Below are positions 45,944 through 55,884 of a stretch of 64,000 nucleotides of DNA, piece after piece. The position numbers were made by a program, and so were the translations under genes. Every line of letters starts with the position of its first letter. The first letter of the stretch is position 1. A model generated the notes under the pieces. The model ran no database searches. It was not told where the DNA came from and worked only from the letters and a program-made list of their open reading frames with translations. The stretch is from positions 39,858-103,857 of the forward strand of contig JAFXAR010000012.1 of assembly GCA_017516885.1 (NCBI GenBank). Reading direction: 5' to 3'. Origin of the DNA: Bacteroidaceae bacterium (GTDB lineage Bacteria > Bacteroidota > Bacteroidia > Bacteroidales > Bacteroidaceae).

Positions 45944-46945
45944 TCAATCGTAAATTTTACCGTGGTTTTCGGCCATCTGAAGCATCTGGTCGTAACCCTC
46001 GGCGTCAAGATCCATAAAATAGTAGTTCACAGGATTCACATGCTCGCCCTTGACTATTACTTCGTAGTGAAGATGCGGACCGGTGCTCTTGCCCGAATTT
46101 CCGCTCAGCGCAATCTGCTCGCCACGCACCACCTTTTGCCCTCTCCGCACAAGGAACTTCTTGTCGAGCAAATGCGCGTAAAGCGTCTTGTAGCCGAATC
46201 CATGGTCTATGACAACTGTATATCCGTAACCGCGCTGCCATTTGGCGCTCTCAATAACGCCATCGGCAGTTGCATAAACCGGCGTGCGCTTGTCACACGA
46301 AAAGTCCATGCCCTTGTGGAAGGTTCTTACATTGTACACAGGGTCAATGCGGTATCCGTATCCCGATGCCGTGCGCTTGAGGTCGCGGTTGGCAATGGGC
46401 TGGATTGAAGGTATGTGACGCAGGCGCTCCTCGCTCTCCTTGTCCAGCTTTACAAGCTCGTCAAACGATTTCACCTGATAGTATAACTGCTTTTCAAGAA
46501 GGTCAATCTTTTGCGTTGTCTCAAGCAGAAGTTCCGAATTCTCCATTTTCAAGAGGTCGTCATATCTGTTCGTACCGGCATAGCCGGCATTGCGAATCGA
46601 GGTCATCGGTTCTGCGTCAAGAATCACACGGTAAAGGTTGTCATCGCGCTGCTGTATATCCTGCTGCACAAGAAGCGCCCTGTCAAGACGTTCCGACAGC
46701 ACCTTGAACCTTGCCGCAAGCTGCTCGTTTTCGGCCATTACCTCCTTGGTCTCCTGCACCACCGAGTCCTTGACTACAGGCTTGTCGAATATATATGAGA
46801 ATGCGACAAAGGAGATTCCGCCAAAAAGGATATAGTAGATGCAGCGGCGCAACACTGTGAGGAACTTTTGCATCGGGCGGGGATATACGCGCTCGTATGT
46901 TCTTGTGTCCGGATTAAATATGTAATAGACGTTCCGTTTTTTCAT
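45944..46945 (-). CDS. M23-family peptidoglycan endopeptidase (LytM-type)
   Basis: 333 residues. A transmembrane or signal segment (CIYYILFGGISFVAFSYIF, about 34-52) is followed by a coiled coil (about 60-165). The M23 domain lies near 205-310: GYGYRIDPVYNVRTFHKGMDFSC and GYTVVIDHGFGYKTLYAHL, then GNSGKSTGPHLHYEVIVKGEHVNPVNYY. The metal-binding motifs HxxxD and HxH are intact, so it is probably active. It acts in the periplasm on the cell wall. It is divergent from alaS, with a tandem repeat array between. Confidence 0.94.
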   Translation of the reverse strand: MKKRNVYYIFNPDTRTYERVYPRPMQKFLTVLRRCIYYILFGGISFVAFSYIFDKPVVKDSVVQETKEVMAENEQLAARFKVLSERLDRALLVQQDIQQRDDNLYRVILDAEPMTSIRNAGYAGTNRYDDLLKMENSELLLETTQKIDLLEKQLYYQVKSFDELVKLDKESEERLRHIPSIQPIANRDLKRTASGYGYRIDPVYNVRTFHKGMDFSCDKRTPVYATADGVIESAKWQRGYGYTVVIDHGFGYKTLYAHLLDKKFLVRRGQKVVRGEQIALSGNSGKSTGPHLHYEVIVKGEHVNPVNYYFMDLDAEGYDQMLQMAENHGKIYD

Positions 46946-46988
46946 TGGCTTTTCAGCAGATGCGGCACAATTACCGCAAAATATATTA

Positions 46989-47260
46989 TTTACTGCAAAG
47001 ATAGCAACAAACGAGCGAGGAATATCAAGCTTAGCTTGAATATTTTTTACAGCGAGTGCAGGCTATGTTCGCAGTTTACTGCAAAGATAGCAACAAACGA
47101 GCGAGGAATATCAAGCTTGCTTGAATATTTTTTACAGCGAGTGCAGGCTATGTTCGCGCGCAGCGCAAAGATAGCAACAAACGAGCGAGGAATATCAAGC
47201 TATGCTTGAATATTTTTTACAGCGAGTGCAGGCTATGTTCGCGGTTTACTGCAAAGATAG
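46989..47260. repeat. 86-bp tandem repeats, three units plus a partial
   Basis: Units begin near 46989, 47075 and 47160, and a truncated one at 47245. Each has GCAAAGATAGCAACAAACGA, a CAAGC/GCTTG hairpin with a variable loop (TTA, TT, TAT) and GCGAGTGCAGGCTATGTTCGC. On the minus strand each begins with TATCTTTGC, a match to the -7 box, and they face the M23 gene. Confidence 0.85.
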
Positions 47261-47374
47261 CAAAAACCTGAAAAAATACAAAAACAGATGTGCAATTAAG
47301 AAACTGATTTAAGATATGTTATAATTTATGCGCAGTTTTGGAAACAGTTGCTTCATAATGTCGCAAAAAAAATG

Positions 47375-47382
47375 TACCTTTG
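47375..47382 (+). promoter_or_regulatory. -7 box of alaS
   Basis: TACCTTTG, 70 nt before the alaS start. No well-spaced TTTG box was found. Confidence 0.5.
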
Positions 47383-47451
47383 CGCTCCGCGCAATCAGGA
47401 GTTCACAAAAAGAGCCCTATTTGCTACCAAAAGAACTAATAAATTATAGAT

Positions 47452-50070
47452 ATGCTCACATCAAAAGAAATCAGAGACTCGTTCAAGAAGTTTTTTGAGC
47501 AGAAGGGACACCTCATTGTGCCCTCTGCCCCAATGGTTGTAAAGGATGACCCCACATTGATGTTTACCAATGCGGGAATGAACCAGTTCAAGGACATTAT
47601 ACTTGGCAATGCGCCGGCGAAAAGCAAGCGTGTGGCCGATTCGCAGAAATGCCTTCGCGTAAGCGGAAAGCACAACGACCTTGAGGAGGTGGGACACGAC
47701 ACCTATCACCATACAATGTTTGAAATGCTTGGCAACTGGTCCTTCGGCGACTATTTCAAGAAGGAGGCAATTGACTGGGCATGGGAATTCCTCACAGAGG
47801 TTGTAAAGCTTGACCCGGAGCGCCTCTACGCAACAGTTTTCGAGGGAGCTGCAAGCGAAGGCCTTGAAAGGGACAATGAGGCTGCGGCAATTTGGGAGAA
47901 GCACCTCCCTGCCGAAAGAATACTCAACGGCAACCTCAAGGACAACTTCTGGGAAATGGGCGATACAGGCCCATGCGGTCCATGCAGCGAAATTCACATC
48001 GACCTCCGCAGCGATGAGGAGCGCGCAGCAATACCCGGACGCGACCTTGTAAACGGCTCGCACCCGCAGGTGATTGAAATTTGGAATCTTGTGTTCATGC
48101 AGTATAACCGCATGGCCGACGGCCATCTTGAAGAGCTTCCGGCAAAGGTAATTGACACCGGCATGGGCTTTGAGCGCCTCTGCATGGCACTGCAGGGCAA
48201 GCAGTCGAACTACGACACCGACGTGTTCCAGCCAATAATCAAGAGCATTGGCGAGATTTCGGGCAAGAAATACGGCGACGATGCACAAACCGACATTGCA
48301 ATGCGCGTAATTGCCGACCACATTCGCACTATATCATTCTCAATAACCGACGGCCAGCTGCCCTCAAACGCAAAGGCCGGCTATGTTATACGCCGCATCC
48401 TGCGCCGCGCCGTACGCTACGGCTACACATTCCTTGAGCAAAAGCAGGCATTCATGTACAAGCTCGTGCCCACCCTCATTGAGAACATGGGCAGCGCTTA
48501 TCCCGAACTGGGCCAGCAGCAGGAACTTATAACAAAGGTTATCAAAGAGGAAGAAGAGTCATTCCTGCGCACCCTCGCTACCGGCATACAGATGCTTGAC
48601 AAAATCATTGCAGGCACAAAGGCTGCCGGCAAGAGCGAAATCAGCGGCGTTGAGGCCTTCACTCTCTACGACACATACGGATTCCCCATTGACCTCACCC
48701 AGCTCATTCTGCGCGAAAACGGCCTTGAGGCAAACATGGCACAGTTCGACGAGGAGATGCTCAAGCAGAAGACCCGCGCCCGCAATGCAGCAGCTGTAGA
48801 AAACGGCGACTGGATTACCGTAGGCGAAGGCGACTGCACATTCGTTGGATACGAGCACACTGAGTACGACACAACAATACTGCGCTACCGCCAGACAAAG
48901 CAGAAGAACCAGACTCTTTACCAGATAGTTCTTAAGGAGACACCGTTCTATGCCGAAAGCGGCGGACAGACAGGCGACACAGGTTTCCTTGTATGCGGCG
49001 ACGAGCGAATTGAGGTAATTGACACAAAGAAAGAGAACAACCTGCCTATCCACATAACAAAGAAACTGCCAGCCGACCCTGCTGCAACATTCAGTGCAGA
49101 GGTTAACATGGAGAAGCGCGCGGCATGTGCGGCCAACCACTCATGCACCCACCTTCTCGACCAGGCACTGCGCCAGGTACTGGGCACTCATGTAGAGCAG
49201 AAGGGCTCGCTTGTAACACCCGATGCAATACGCTTCGACTTCTCACACTTCCAAAAGGTTACCGATGAGGAGATTGAGCAGGTAGAGCGCCTTGTAAATG
49301 CCCGCATACGCGAGGACATTCCTCTGACCGACCACCGCAACATCCCCATTGAGGAGGCCAAGAAACTCGGCGCAATAGCACTCTTTGGCGAGAAGTACGG
49401 CGACCATGTACGCGTAGTGCAGTTCGGCACATCAATCGAGTTCTGCGGCGGAACACACGTTGCATCTACCGGCAAGATAGGAATGGTTAAAATCATAAGC
49501 GAGAGTTCTGTGGCAGCAGGAGTACGCCGTATTGAGGCTATCACGGGCGAGGCGCTTGAGAACCACCTCTACAAGCTGCAGACACTTATGAAGGAGATAC
49601 ATGCACTCTTCAACAATGTTCCAAACCTCAAGGCTACAATAGCAAAGTCAATTGCCGAGAACGCCGAGCTCAAGAAGGAGATTGAGGAATATGCAAAGGA
49701 GAAGGCGGCAACGATGAAGAACGAGCTTCTCAAGGACATCAAGGAGAAGGGCGGCATGCGCTACATAAGCGCAGTTCTGCCGGCAGCACCGGGCACAGTG
49801 AAGGATATTGTGTTTATGCTCCGCCAGGAACAGCCTGAGAACCTGCTTGTTGTAGTGGGCAGCATCCACAATGAAAAGCCACAGCTTACAATTTCGGCAA
49901 GCGCCGACCTTGTAGAGCGCGGCATCAACGCCGGCAAGATTGTAGGCCAGGCAGCCCGCGAAATGCAGGGCGGCGGCGGCGGACAGGCACATTTTGCCCA
50001 GGCCGGCGGCAAGAACCCAGCAGGCATAAAGGCCGCCATAGACAAAGTATTTGAGATTATCGGCGAATAA
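47452..50070 (+). CDS. alaS: alanyl-tRNA synthetase
   Basis: 872 residues, standard length. Class II catalytic core with [19 protein letters not shown]-like motifs, [19 protein letters not shown] and [14 protein letters not shown]. Editing domain with [26 protein letters not shown] and the FCGGTHV zinc site near 660. Oligomerisation and C-terminal domain ends in [14 protein letters not shown]. It charges tRNA-Ala and edits Ser-tRNA-Ala. It is divergent from the M23-merR pair. Confidence 0.99.
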   Translation: MLTSKEIRDSFKKFFEQKGHLIVPSAPMVVKDDPTLMFTNAGMNQFKDIILGNAPAKSKRVADSQKCLRVSGKHNDLEEVGHDTYHHTMFEMLGNWSFGDYFKKEAIDWAWEFLTEVVKLDPERLYATVFEGAASEGLERDNEAAAIWEKHLPAERILNGNLKDNFWEMGDTGPCGPCSEIHIDLRSDEERAAIPGRDLVNGSHPQVIEIWNLVFMQYNRMADGHLEELPAKVIDTGMGFERLCMALQGKQSNYDTDVFQPIIKSIGEISGKKYGDDAQTDIAMRVIADHIRTISFSITDGQLPSNAKAGYVIRRILRRAVRYGYTFLEQKQAFMYKLVPTLIENMGSAYPELGQQQELITKVIKEEEESFLRTLATGIQMLDKIIAGTKAAGKSEISGVEAFTLYDTYGFPIDLTQLILRENGLEANMAQFDEEMLKQKTRARNAAAVENGDWITVGEGDCTFVGYEHTEYDTTILRYRQTKQKNQTLYQIVLKETPFYAESGGQTGDTGFLVCGDERIEVIDTKKENNLPIHITKKLPADPAATFSAEVNMEKRAACAANHSCTHLLDQALRQVLGTHVEQKGSLVTPDAIRFDFSHFQKVTDEEIEQVERLVNARIREDIPLTDHRNIPIEEAKKLGAIALFGEKYGDHVRVVQFGTSIEFCGGTHVASTGKIGMVKIISESSVAAGVRRIEAITGEALENHLYKLQTLMKEIHALFNNVPNLKATIAKSIAENAELKKEIEEYAKEKAATMKNELLKDIKEKGGMRYISAVLPAAPGTVKDIVFMLRQEQPENLLVVVGSIHNEKPQLTISASADLVERGINAGKIVGQAAREMQGGGGGQAHFAQAGGKNPAGIKAAIDKVFEIIGE

Positions 50071-50094
50071 AACGCCTTATATTCACTTCAAGTC

Positions 50095-50141
50095 GATGCA
50101 ACGAGGGTATTTCCATTCTGGTCCCTCGTTGCATCGCTTTT
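50095..50141 (+). terminator. terminator after alaS
   Basis: GATGCAACGAGGG pairs exactly with CCCTCGTTGCATC over a 15-nt loop, then GCTTTTA. Confidence 0.8.
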
Positions 50142-50200
50142 AGTAACCGGTCGCAATCTCTCTTAGAAGTTGTTTTTTAGAAGCCTGAATAATTTTAAAA

Positions 50201-50387
50201 CAAGGTAAGCATCGAAAACTTGGAAGCAAACAGGAAAGCCATAGAAGACAATACGCGTTCCGTGCTGGAAAACATGCCGGCAACCAAGCCTCTCATCGAT
50301 AATCTCAAAATCCTTGACGGCAAAGTAATATACCAGTACAAAGGCTCAGATACTGGTAAAACAATGGAAATAGAACTTGAATTCTAA
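50201..50387 (+). pseudogene. gene remnant, C-terminal fragment
   Basis: The frame reads KVSIENLEANRKAIEDNT to EIELEF-stop, with normal protein composition, but there is no ATG. A stop codon lies immediately upstream of the AAC AAG GTA start. A TTG at 50220 could start a 55-residue peptide. It looks like the tail of a lost gene. The rest of the region 50142-50393 shows nothing else. Confidence 0.4.
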
Positions 50388-50393
50388 TAAGCA

Positions 50394-50441
50394 AATAGCA
50401 TAAAAAGGAGAATGCCGCGGCATTCTCCTTTTTATGCTATT
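50394..50441. terminator. perfect 48-nt palindrome, bidirectional terminator
   Basis: Core GAATGCCGCGGCATTC and AT-rich arms; it includes the stop codon of the helicase gene (minus) and lies 7 bp after the gene remnant. Confidence 0.8.
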
Positions 50442-51861
50442 GAGGTTTCCAGTTCACAAGATAGAGTTTCTCGCTTGCGCGTGTAAACGCCGTATAAAGC
50501 CAGCGGTAATAGTCGGGCGTCATCATATCAGCAGTGACATATCCCTGGTCAACAAACACATGCCTCCACTGGCCGCCCTGCGCCTTATGGCAAGTAACAG
50601 CATAGGCATACTTTATCTGAAGGGCATTATAGTAAGGATTATCGCGAAGCGCCTCCATGCGCTTGCGCTTTGACTTTATTTCGGGGTAATCGTCCCACAC
50701 CGCGGTGAACAGGCGCTCATTCTCCTCCGCTGTAAGCGACGGCGACTCGCTGGAAAGAGTGTCAAGCATAACCATTACATCGAGTTCGCAATCCTCATAA
50801 TCGGCAAAAGAGAGCGTCACCTCGGCATACCTGAATCCGTACATCTCCTCCACCCCGCCAACGCGTATAATTTCAGCAACATCGCCATTAGCAATAAAGT
50901 CAATTTTGTCGAGCAGGGACTTATCCTCCCTGCCAAGCACCTCGCGCCAATAGTAGTTGTTCTTTACCGTCATTATCATATCGCCGCGGTTAAGCACCTC
51001 CTCACGGCAGAGAATGCGTCGGCGTATGCCCTCGTTATAGACATTGGCACGCTTGTTCGAGCGGCATAAAATTATAGTATCCTCTACCCCCACAGCACCG
51101 TAGCTGCCCTCAATAGCCTCAATGAGCTCATCGCCCGCCACAGTGCATATATCGGCAAAGCCCTTCAGCCTCACATCAGGGAACATGCCGCACTCACCGC
51201 TTCTTATAATATCGCGCAGCATTGTCGCATTCTGCAATATTCCCGACCCTTCGAGCTGGCGCATGACCTGAGTAAGTTCTGCATGCTCCACATCAAGAAA
51301 CATTGAGCGGAAATATGCAGGAGAAAGCGCCGGTGAGAGCGTATCCCCCACCGGAGGCAGCTGGGCCGTGTCGCCCAGCAGCAACAGAGAGCACCCCTTG
51401 CCCGAATATACAAACTCCACTAAGTCATCAAGCAGCGCGCCCGTACCAAAATTACTCCCGCCGGAATTAGCAATCATAGAGGCCTCATCCACAATAAACA
51501 AGGTATTCACTGCCCTGTTCTCCATAAGTACAAAGCGCGAGCCGCTCATTATTGACTGCTGGCGGTAAATCCATTTGTGAATTGTGAAGGCACTCTTGCC
51601 CGAATAGGACGAGAACACCTTTGCCGCGCGGCCCGTAGGGGCAAGAAGCACGCAGCGGCGCTCAAGCTGCGACATAGTCTTTACAAGAGCCGACACAAGA
51701 GTTGTTTTTCCGGTTCCCGCGTATCCGCAGAGAATAAAGGCCTTGCGCTCGCGGTCCGAAAAAATATATTCCGAAATCTTTTCTATCGTTTTTTCCTGCT
51801 CAACTGTTGGAACAAAAGGAAAATTTGACTTAATTTGCGAGGATAAATACTTAAATATCAT
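50437..51861 (-). CDS. RecD-like ATP-dependent DNA helicase (superfamily 1)
   Basis: 474 residues from the ATG at 51861 (MIFKYLSSQIKSNF); an earlier in-frame ATG at 51885 exists. Walker A is in GYAGTGKTTLVSAL, Walker B region is FIVDEASMI, GDTAQLPPVG is motif III, and the C-terminal UvrD-like part is KYAYAVTCHKAQGGQWRHVFVDQG and WLYTAFTRASEKLYL. It lacks the N-terminal RecD2 domain. Divergent from 51953. Confidence 0.88.
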   Translation of the reverse strand: MIFKYLSSQIKSNFPFVPTVEQEKTIEKISEYIFSDRERKAFILCGYAGTGKTTLVSALVKTMSQLERRCVLLAPTGRAAKVFSSYSGKSAFTIHKWIYRQQSIMSGSRFVLMENRAVNTLFIVDEASMIANSGGSNFGTGALLDDLVEFVYSGKGCSLLLLGDTAQLPPVGDTLSPALSPAYFRSMFLDVEHAELTQVMRQLEGSGILQNATMLRDIIRSGECGMFPDVRLKGFADICTVAGDELIEAIEGSYGAVGVEDTIILCRSNKRANVYNEGIRRRILCREEVLNRGDMIMTVKNNYYWREVLGREDKSLLDKIDFIANGDVAEIIRVGGVEEMYGFRYAEVTLSFADYEDCELDVMVMLDTLSSESPSLTAEENERLFTAVWDDYPEIKSKRKRMEALRDNPYYNALQIKYAYAVTCHKAQGGQWRHVFVDQGYVTADMMTPDYYRWLYTAFTRASEKLYLVNWKPQ

Positions 51862-51911
51862 TTTTGATAACAAAAATATACACAAAGAAAAGGTTTTTCG
51901 TTTTTATTTCT

Positions 51912-51919
51912 TATTTTTG
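51912..51919 (+). promoter_or_regulatory. -7 box for the 51953 operon
   Basis: TATTTTTG, 33 nt before the start codon at 51953. No TTTG was found at the right distance upstream. Confidence 0.4.
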
Positions 51920-51952
51920 TGGCACGAATATACATAAATAAAAAATAGTACA

Positions 51953-53011
51953 ATGGATAGAAGAATTAGAAATTTACTGAACGCTGTTTTATTTTTAGCA
52001 GTTTGCGGTCTTTGCTACAGCACATACCGCAGCATCATGGGACCGTTGGACTTTGAAGCGCAAAGAGCAGAGCGCGACTCTGTTGTCATCAAGCGCCTGA
52101 TAATGATTAAGACAGCACAGGAGGAGTACCACGCTCAGCACAAAGGACGCTATGCAACACACATTGACACCCTTATGAACTTTGTGAAGACCGGTGCAAT
52201 CCCCGAAGTCAAGAAGGACTACAGACTTAACGACGACCAGATTGACCTTTTGCGCCGCATCAAGCTTAAGAGGGACAAGCTTACCGACATCAGCGAGGTT
52301 ATGATGAGCGAGAAGGAGGCCGATGACCTATTCCTTCAGATACGTTCAGAGTACCAGACCGAAATGGGCAAGAAGAGGGGAAGGAAAGACCAGTTCCTTA
52401 TTGACGACTACATGAAGCTTGTTGCAGCAACAGACAAGGTTTGCGCAGAGGACACCATTACACTGAATATCGGTTCAGAGAAAATCAGCTACGTTGTTGA
52501 AAAAGGCGAGGCCGAGATTCCAAGCGTAGGCAAGATGAGGATTGCCGGCCGCACAGTTGCACAGGTTGAGAAAGAGATGTCAGATAAGCTGAACACTCCT
52601 GTAAAGGTTGAGTTCGCAAACATCAGGTTCAACCGCGACACAACATATGTAAAGGTTATTGACAAGCTCTTCAAGAACCAGCTGAGCGACGTTGACTCAA
52701 TGTGCTACATACCTTTCAACAAGGAGAACAAGAAGTTCCTTATTGAAACAAGCGCTTCAAGAAACCTTTTCCAGGCAACAGCCGACTATGCCGACTATCT
52801 GCAGGGCATTGACGACAAGGAGCTTGAAATGTACATCCTCAAGGAAAAGAGACTTGCAACCAAAATCAGAAAGGTTTACCAGTACGATGAAAACGGCGAC
52901 AGAAAGAGGCACATGGTTGACGGCAAGGAAGAGGACATCTTCGATGCAATACCATGCCGCCGCATAGGTGATTCGGAACACGCAAACAACAACGCCGGTA
53001 ACTGGGAATAA
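51953..53011 (+). CDS. membrane-anchored protein of unknown function
   Basis: 352 residues with one N-terminal membrane segment (LLNAVLFLAVCGLCYSTYRSI, about 8-28) and a long hydrophilic remainder. Helical stretches are RAERDSVVIKRLIMIKTAQEEYHAQHKGRYATHIDTLMNFVK, which recalls pilin-like periodic helices, and a beta-rich C-terminal half. No domain recognised. It begins an operon with a DUF3822 protein 5 bp later and rsmD. Confidence 0.75.
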   Translation: MDRRIRNLLNAVLFLAVCGLCYSTYRSIMGPLDFEAQRAERDSVVIKRLIMIKTAQEEYHAQHKGRYATHIDTLMNFVKTGAIPEVKKDYRLNDDQIDLLRRIKLKRDKLTDISEVMMSEKEADDLFLQIRSEYQTEMGKKRGRKDQFLIDDYMKLVAATDKVCAEDTITLNIGSEKISYVVEKGEAEIPSVGKMRIAGRTVAQVEKEMSDKLNTPVKVEFANIRFNRDTTYVKVIDKLFKNQLSDVDSMCYIPFNKENKKFLIETSASRNLFQATADYADYLQGIDDKELEMYILKEKRLATKIRKVYQYDENGDRKRHMVDGKEEDIFDAIPCRRIGDSEHANNNAGNWE

Positions 53012-53015
53012 TCCA

Positions 53016-53819
53016 ATGGTAAAGGAAAACCTACAGAATAGAACATTATCCATTCGTCTCAGTACGAATGGATTTTGTTTTTGCAGCTATATACCATCGC
53101 GCCCCGACTCCCTGCAGTACAGCTTCCACCCTGCCGACGACACCACAAGCTTAGCGGTAAACCTCGGCAACGCAATTGACGAATGCAAGTTCATAAAGCG
53201 CGGAGAGAACTACACTGTAAAGGCAATCATTGAGACAGCCGCCTACACCCTCGTTCCCGCAGAGCACGACAGCAAGCAGGACTACAAGCTCTTCTACCGC
53301 TACTGTTTCCCAAAATGCGACAGCAACTTTGAGATTGCCGCAAACAGACTTGCCGCACAGGGACTTACAATACTGTTTGGCATAGACAAGGAGGTATACA
53401 GCATACTGCAGAGCTTAGGCGAGGTCACATACTACTGCCCCGCAAGCATACTCATGGGCTACATGACACGCAAGCACTCCGGCGAGGAGCAGTACATGCT
53501 GGCATACATTCAGCAGGAGAGCATAACAGTTCTTTCGGCAAAGGAGGGACGCATTGAAGTGGCAAACACATTCAGCACCGCCGACAGCAACGACAAACTG
53601 TTCTACATACTAAGCATCTGGAAAGAGCAGGGATTCTCGCAGACCGAAGACACCCTCTTCCTCTGCGGCGGCAAGAGCGTAGAGGAGATGCAGCCGGCAT
53701 TATCGCGCTTCATAAAGAACCGCAAGCGCATCAACCCCAACGAAGAGTTCCCGTCTACACTGCTAAACAAAACAGAAGGCATACCATTTGACCTGCAAGC
53801 ACTGATACTATGCGAATAA
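53016..53819 (+). CDS. DUF3822-family protein
   Basis: 267 residues from the ATG at 53016 (MVKENLQNRTLSIRLSTNGF), 5 bp after the preceding stop; an in-frame ATG at 52968 lies inside the upstream gene. Features such as LFYRYCFPKCDSNFEIAANRLAAQGLTILFGIDKEVYSIL and the RNaseH-like LFLCGG-x-SVEEMQPALSRFIKN pattern fit the DUF3822 family. Its gene overlaps rsmD by 10 bp, the usual arrangement in Bacteroidetes. The function is unknown. Confidence 0.8.
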   Translation: MVKENLQNRTLSIRLSTNGFCFCSYIPSRPDSLQYSFHPADDTTSLAVNLGNAIDECKFIKRGENYTVKAIIETAAYTLVPAEHDSKQDYKLFYRYCFPKCDSNFEIAANRLAAQGLTILFGIDKEVYSILQSLGEVTYYCPASILMGYMTRKHSGEEQYMLAYIQQESITVLSAKEGRIEVANTFSTADSNDKLFYILSIWKEQGFSQTEDTLFLCGGKSVEEMQPALSRFIKNRKRINPNEEFPSTLLNKTEGIPFDLQALILCE

Positions 53820-54352
53820 TAAGCGGAAAATACAAAGGGCGGCATTTTGACGTGCCGCGCAACTTCAAGGCAAGGCCCACTACCGACTTTGCCAAGGAGA
53901 ACCTTTTCAATATCCTTTCAAATTTCATTGACTTTGACGAGACTGCCGCACTCGACCTCTTTGCCGGCACAGGAAGCATCAGCCTTGAACTGCTGTCACG
54001 CGGCTGCAAAGAGGTTACGTCTGTTGAAATGGATGCCCTTCATTTCAGCCATCTAAGAAAGTGCTCCGCCTCATTAGGCGACCCAAACTGGCACATGGTG
54101 CGCGACGATGTATTCCGTTTCATAAAGCGCTGCAGCGCAAGCTACGGCCTTATATTCGCCGACCCTCCCTACGCGCTCAAGGAGTTAGGCAGTATCCCCG
54201 ACCTCATTCTTGCCTGCAGCATGCTCGGCAATGACGGCATTCTGGTTTTCGAGCACGGCAAGGACTATGATTTCTCGGAACACCCGAACTTCCTCAGGCA
54301 TGTATCATACGGAAGCGTTAACTTCACATTCTTCAGCAAGGAGAAGCAATAG
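53810..54352 (+). CDS. rsmD: 16S rRNA (guanine966-N2)-methyltransferase RsmD
   Basis: 180 residues. SAM-binding motif I is LDLFAGTGSISLELLSRG, and the catalytic DPPY sits in FADPPYALKELG (near 122). The start MRIISGKYKGRHFDVP is typical of the family. It methylates G966 of 16S rRNA during 30S assembly. Confidence 0.95.
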   Translation: MRIISGKYKGRHFDVPRNFKARPTTDFAKENLFNILSNFIDFDETAALDLFAGTGSISLELLSRGCKEVTSVEMDALHFSHLRKCSASLGDPNWHMVRDDVFRFIKRCSASYGLIFADPPYALKELGSIPDLILACSMLGNDGILVFEHGKDYDFSEHPNFLRHVSYGSVNFTFFSKEKQ

Positions 54353-54371
54353 AGAGAGACAGTCCCTGCAA

Positions 54372-55790
54372 TTACAGAAGAGGAGAGAACAGCCTTACAA
54401 CCGATTCCGCGCAGCGCTTCACAAATGGCCGTGCGCGGAATTCATTTTGTGCAAGCTGATGGCAATGCCCGGCATCCCTCATGAATTGCGACTTCAATTC
54501 CTGCGCAACGCTTTTCCCATACACAAAGGCCGAAATCTCAAAATTATAATAGAAACTGCGGAAATCAAGGTTTACAGAACCTATGGAAGAGAGCCTCTCA
54601 TCGCACATCATGGTCTTGCTGTGCAAGAAGCCGTTCTTGTAGAGATAAACCTTAACTCCGGCATCAAGCAATGGGGAAAGATAGGACCTTGAGGCATAGT
54701 CGGCAACACGGCTGTCGGAACGCATGGGAATCATCAGCCTAACGTCCACACCCGAGAGGGCGGCACACTTGAGCGCTGTAACAAAGGCCTCGTTTGGCAT
54801 AAAATATGGCGATTGCAGATACACGCACCTTCGCGCCGAATGTATCGCCTTTAGCATTCCGTTCATTATGGTGCGCACATTGCCCACCGGGTTCGAAAGC
54901 ACCGTCTGCACTGCGACATCCCCACCCGGCTGCAATGGGAAATAGCGCTTGCCGCTCACAAGGGTGCGGTTCGCGAAATACCAGTCCTGCAGGAAAGCGC
55001 TCTGCAGTCCATGCACGGCTGCACCGCGAAGAAGCATCATTGTATCGCGCCAAACGCCGCCATTTATACCCTTAAGGTAGCGGTCGGCAATATTGCATCC
55101 ACCAACAAATCCCACATTGCCGTCAATTACAACAACCTTGCGGTGGTTGCGGTAATTCACCCTGCGTGTAAAGAGCGGGAAGCGCACCTTCATAAAGGAC
55201 TCCACATATATACCGGCACAGCGCATCCCCTCAAAGAACCCCTTGTCAACAGCCAGGCAGCCCACGCTGTCGTAAATAACCCTTACCTCAACACCCTCTT
55301 TCGCCTTTGCAACCAAAGCATCGCGCAGCGTCCGTCCAAATTCATCATTCTCAAAAATGTAGAACTGCATGTGAATATGCTCTTTAGCTGCCGCAACCTG
55401 CTCAAGCAGCAACGATGCGAACCGTTCAGTTGAATCTATTATCTCTACACCGCTCGCACACAGAGGTCGTGACGATGATACATTATCAAAAAAAGAGGCA
55501 AGCGAAGAGTATTCCTGCGGAATGTCAGGAAGCGCATCGGCACTGTTCTGCAGCTGGTTTCTCTGCTGTATTTGCGAAAGCTGGCGCTTGCTGATTAGCC
55601 TGTTTTTCCTTGTATCGCGCCCGAAAAAGAAATAGAGCACCATGCCAAGGCCCGGCAAAAAGACAAGCACCATTATCCACGCAAGGGTTTTGAAGGTATC
55701 GCGGTTATTAAGCACTACCTTCACCAGCAGCAATATTGCAAAAATGCAATATGCCCAATACAGCCATCCCATTACCGTCAAGTCACTCAT
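54372..55790 (-). CDS. cls: cardiolipin synthase
   Basis: 472 residues. Two N-terminal transmembrane segments (LYWAYCIFAILLLVKVVL, AWIMVLVFLPGLGMVLYFFFG) and two PLD domains with HKD motifs, NHRKVVVIDGNVGFVGGCN and HSKTMMCDERLSSIGSVNLDF. It makes cardiolipin from phosphatidylglycerol. Convergent with rsmD, 19 bp apart. Confidence 0.92.
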   Translation of the reverse strand: MSDLTVMGWLYWAYCIFAILLLVKVVLNNRDTFKTLAWIMVLVFLPGLGMVLYFFFGRDTRKNRLISKRQLSQIQQRNQLQNSADALPDIPQEYSSLASFFDNVSSSRPLCASGVEIIDSTERFASLLLEQVAAAKEHIHMQFYIFENDEFGRTLRDALVAKAKEGVEVRVIYDSVGCLAVDKGFFEGMRCAGIYVESFMKVRFPLFTRRVNYRNHRKVVVIDGNVGFVGGCNIADRYLKGINGGVWRDTMMLLRGAAVHGLQSAFLQDWYFANRTLVSGKRYFPLQPGGDVAVQTVLSNPVGNVRTIMNGMLKAIHSARRCVYLQSPYFMPNEAFVTALKCAALSGVDVRLMIPMRSDSRVADYASRSYLSPLLDAGVKVYLYKNGFLHSKTMMCDERLSSIGSVNLDFRSFYYNFEISAFVYGKSVAQELKSQFMRDAGHCHQLAQNEFRARPFVKRCAESVVRLFSPLL

Positions 55791-55823
55791 AACAACAGAC
55801 TGCCACTGCGCGAAGATAGTGAT

Positions 55824-55867
55824 AAAAAGGAAAATAGAGGCAAGAAATTGCCTCTATTTTCCTTTTT
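55824..55867 (-). terminator. terminator of the TonB-type gene
   Basis: GGAAAATAGAGGCAA pairs with TTGCCTCTATTTTCC around a GAAA loop, with T runs on both sides. Confidence 0.85.
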
Positions 55868-55884
55868 TCAGCAACAGGCATCTG

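Noticed and set aside
46989-47260. CRISPR array
   Set aside because: The units are 86 bp, head to tail, with no unique spacers and no cas genes.
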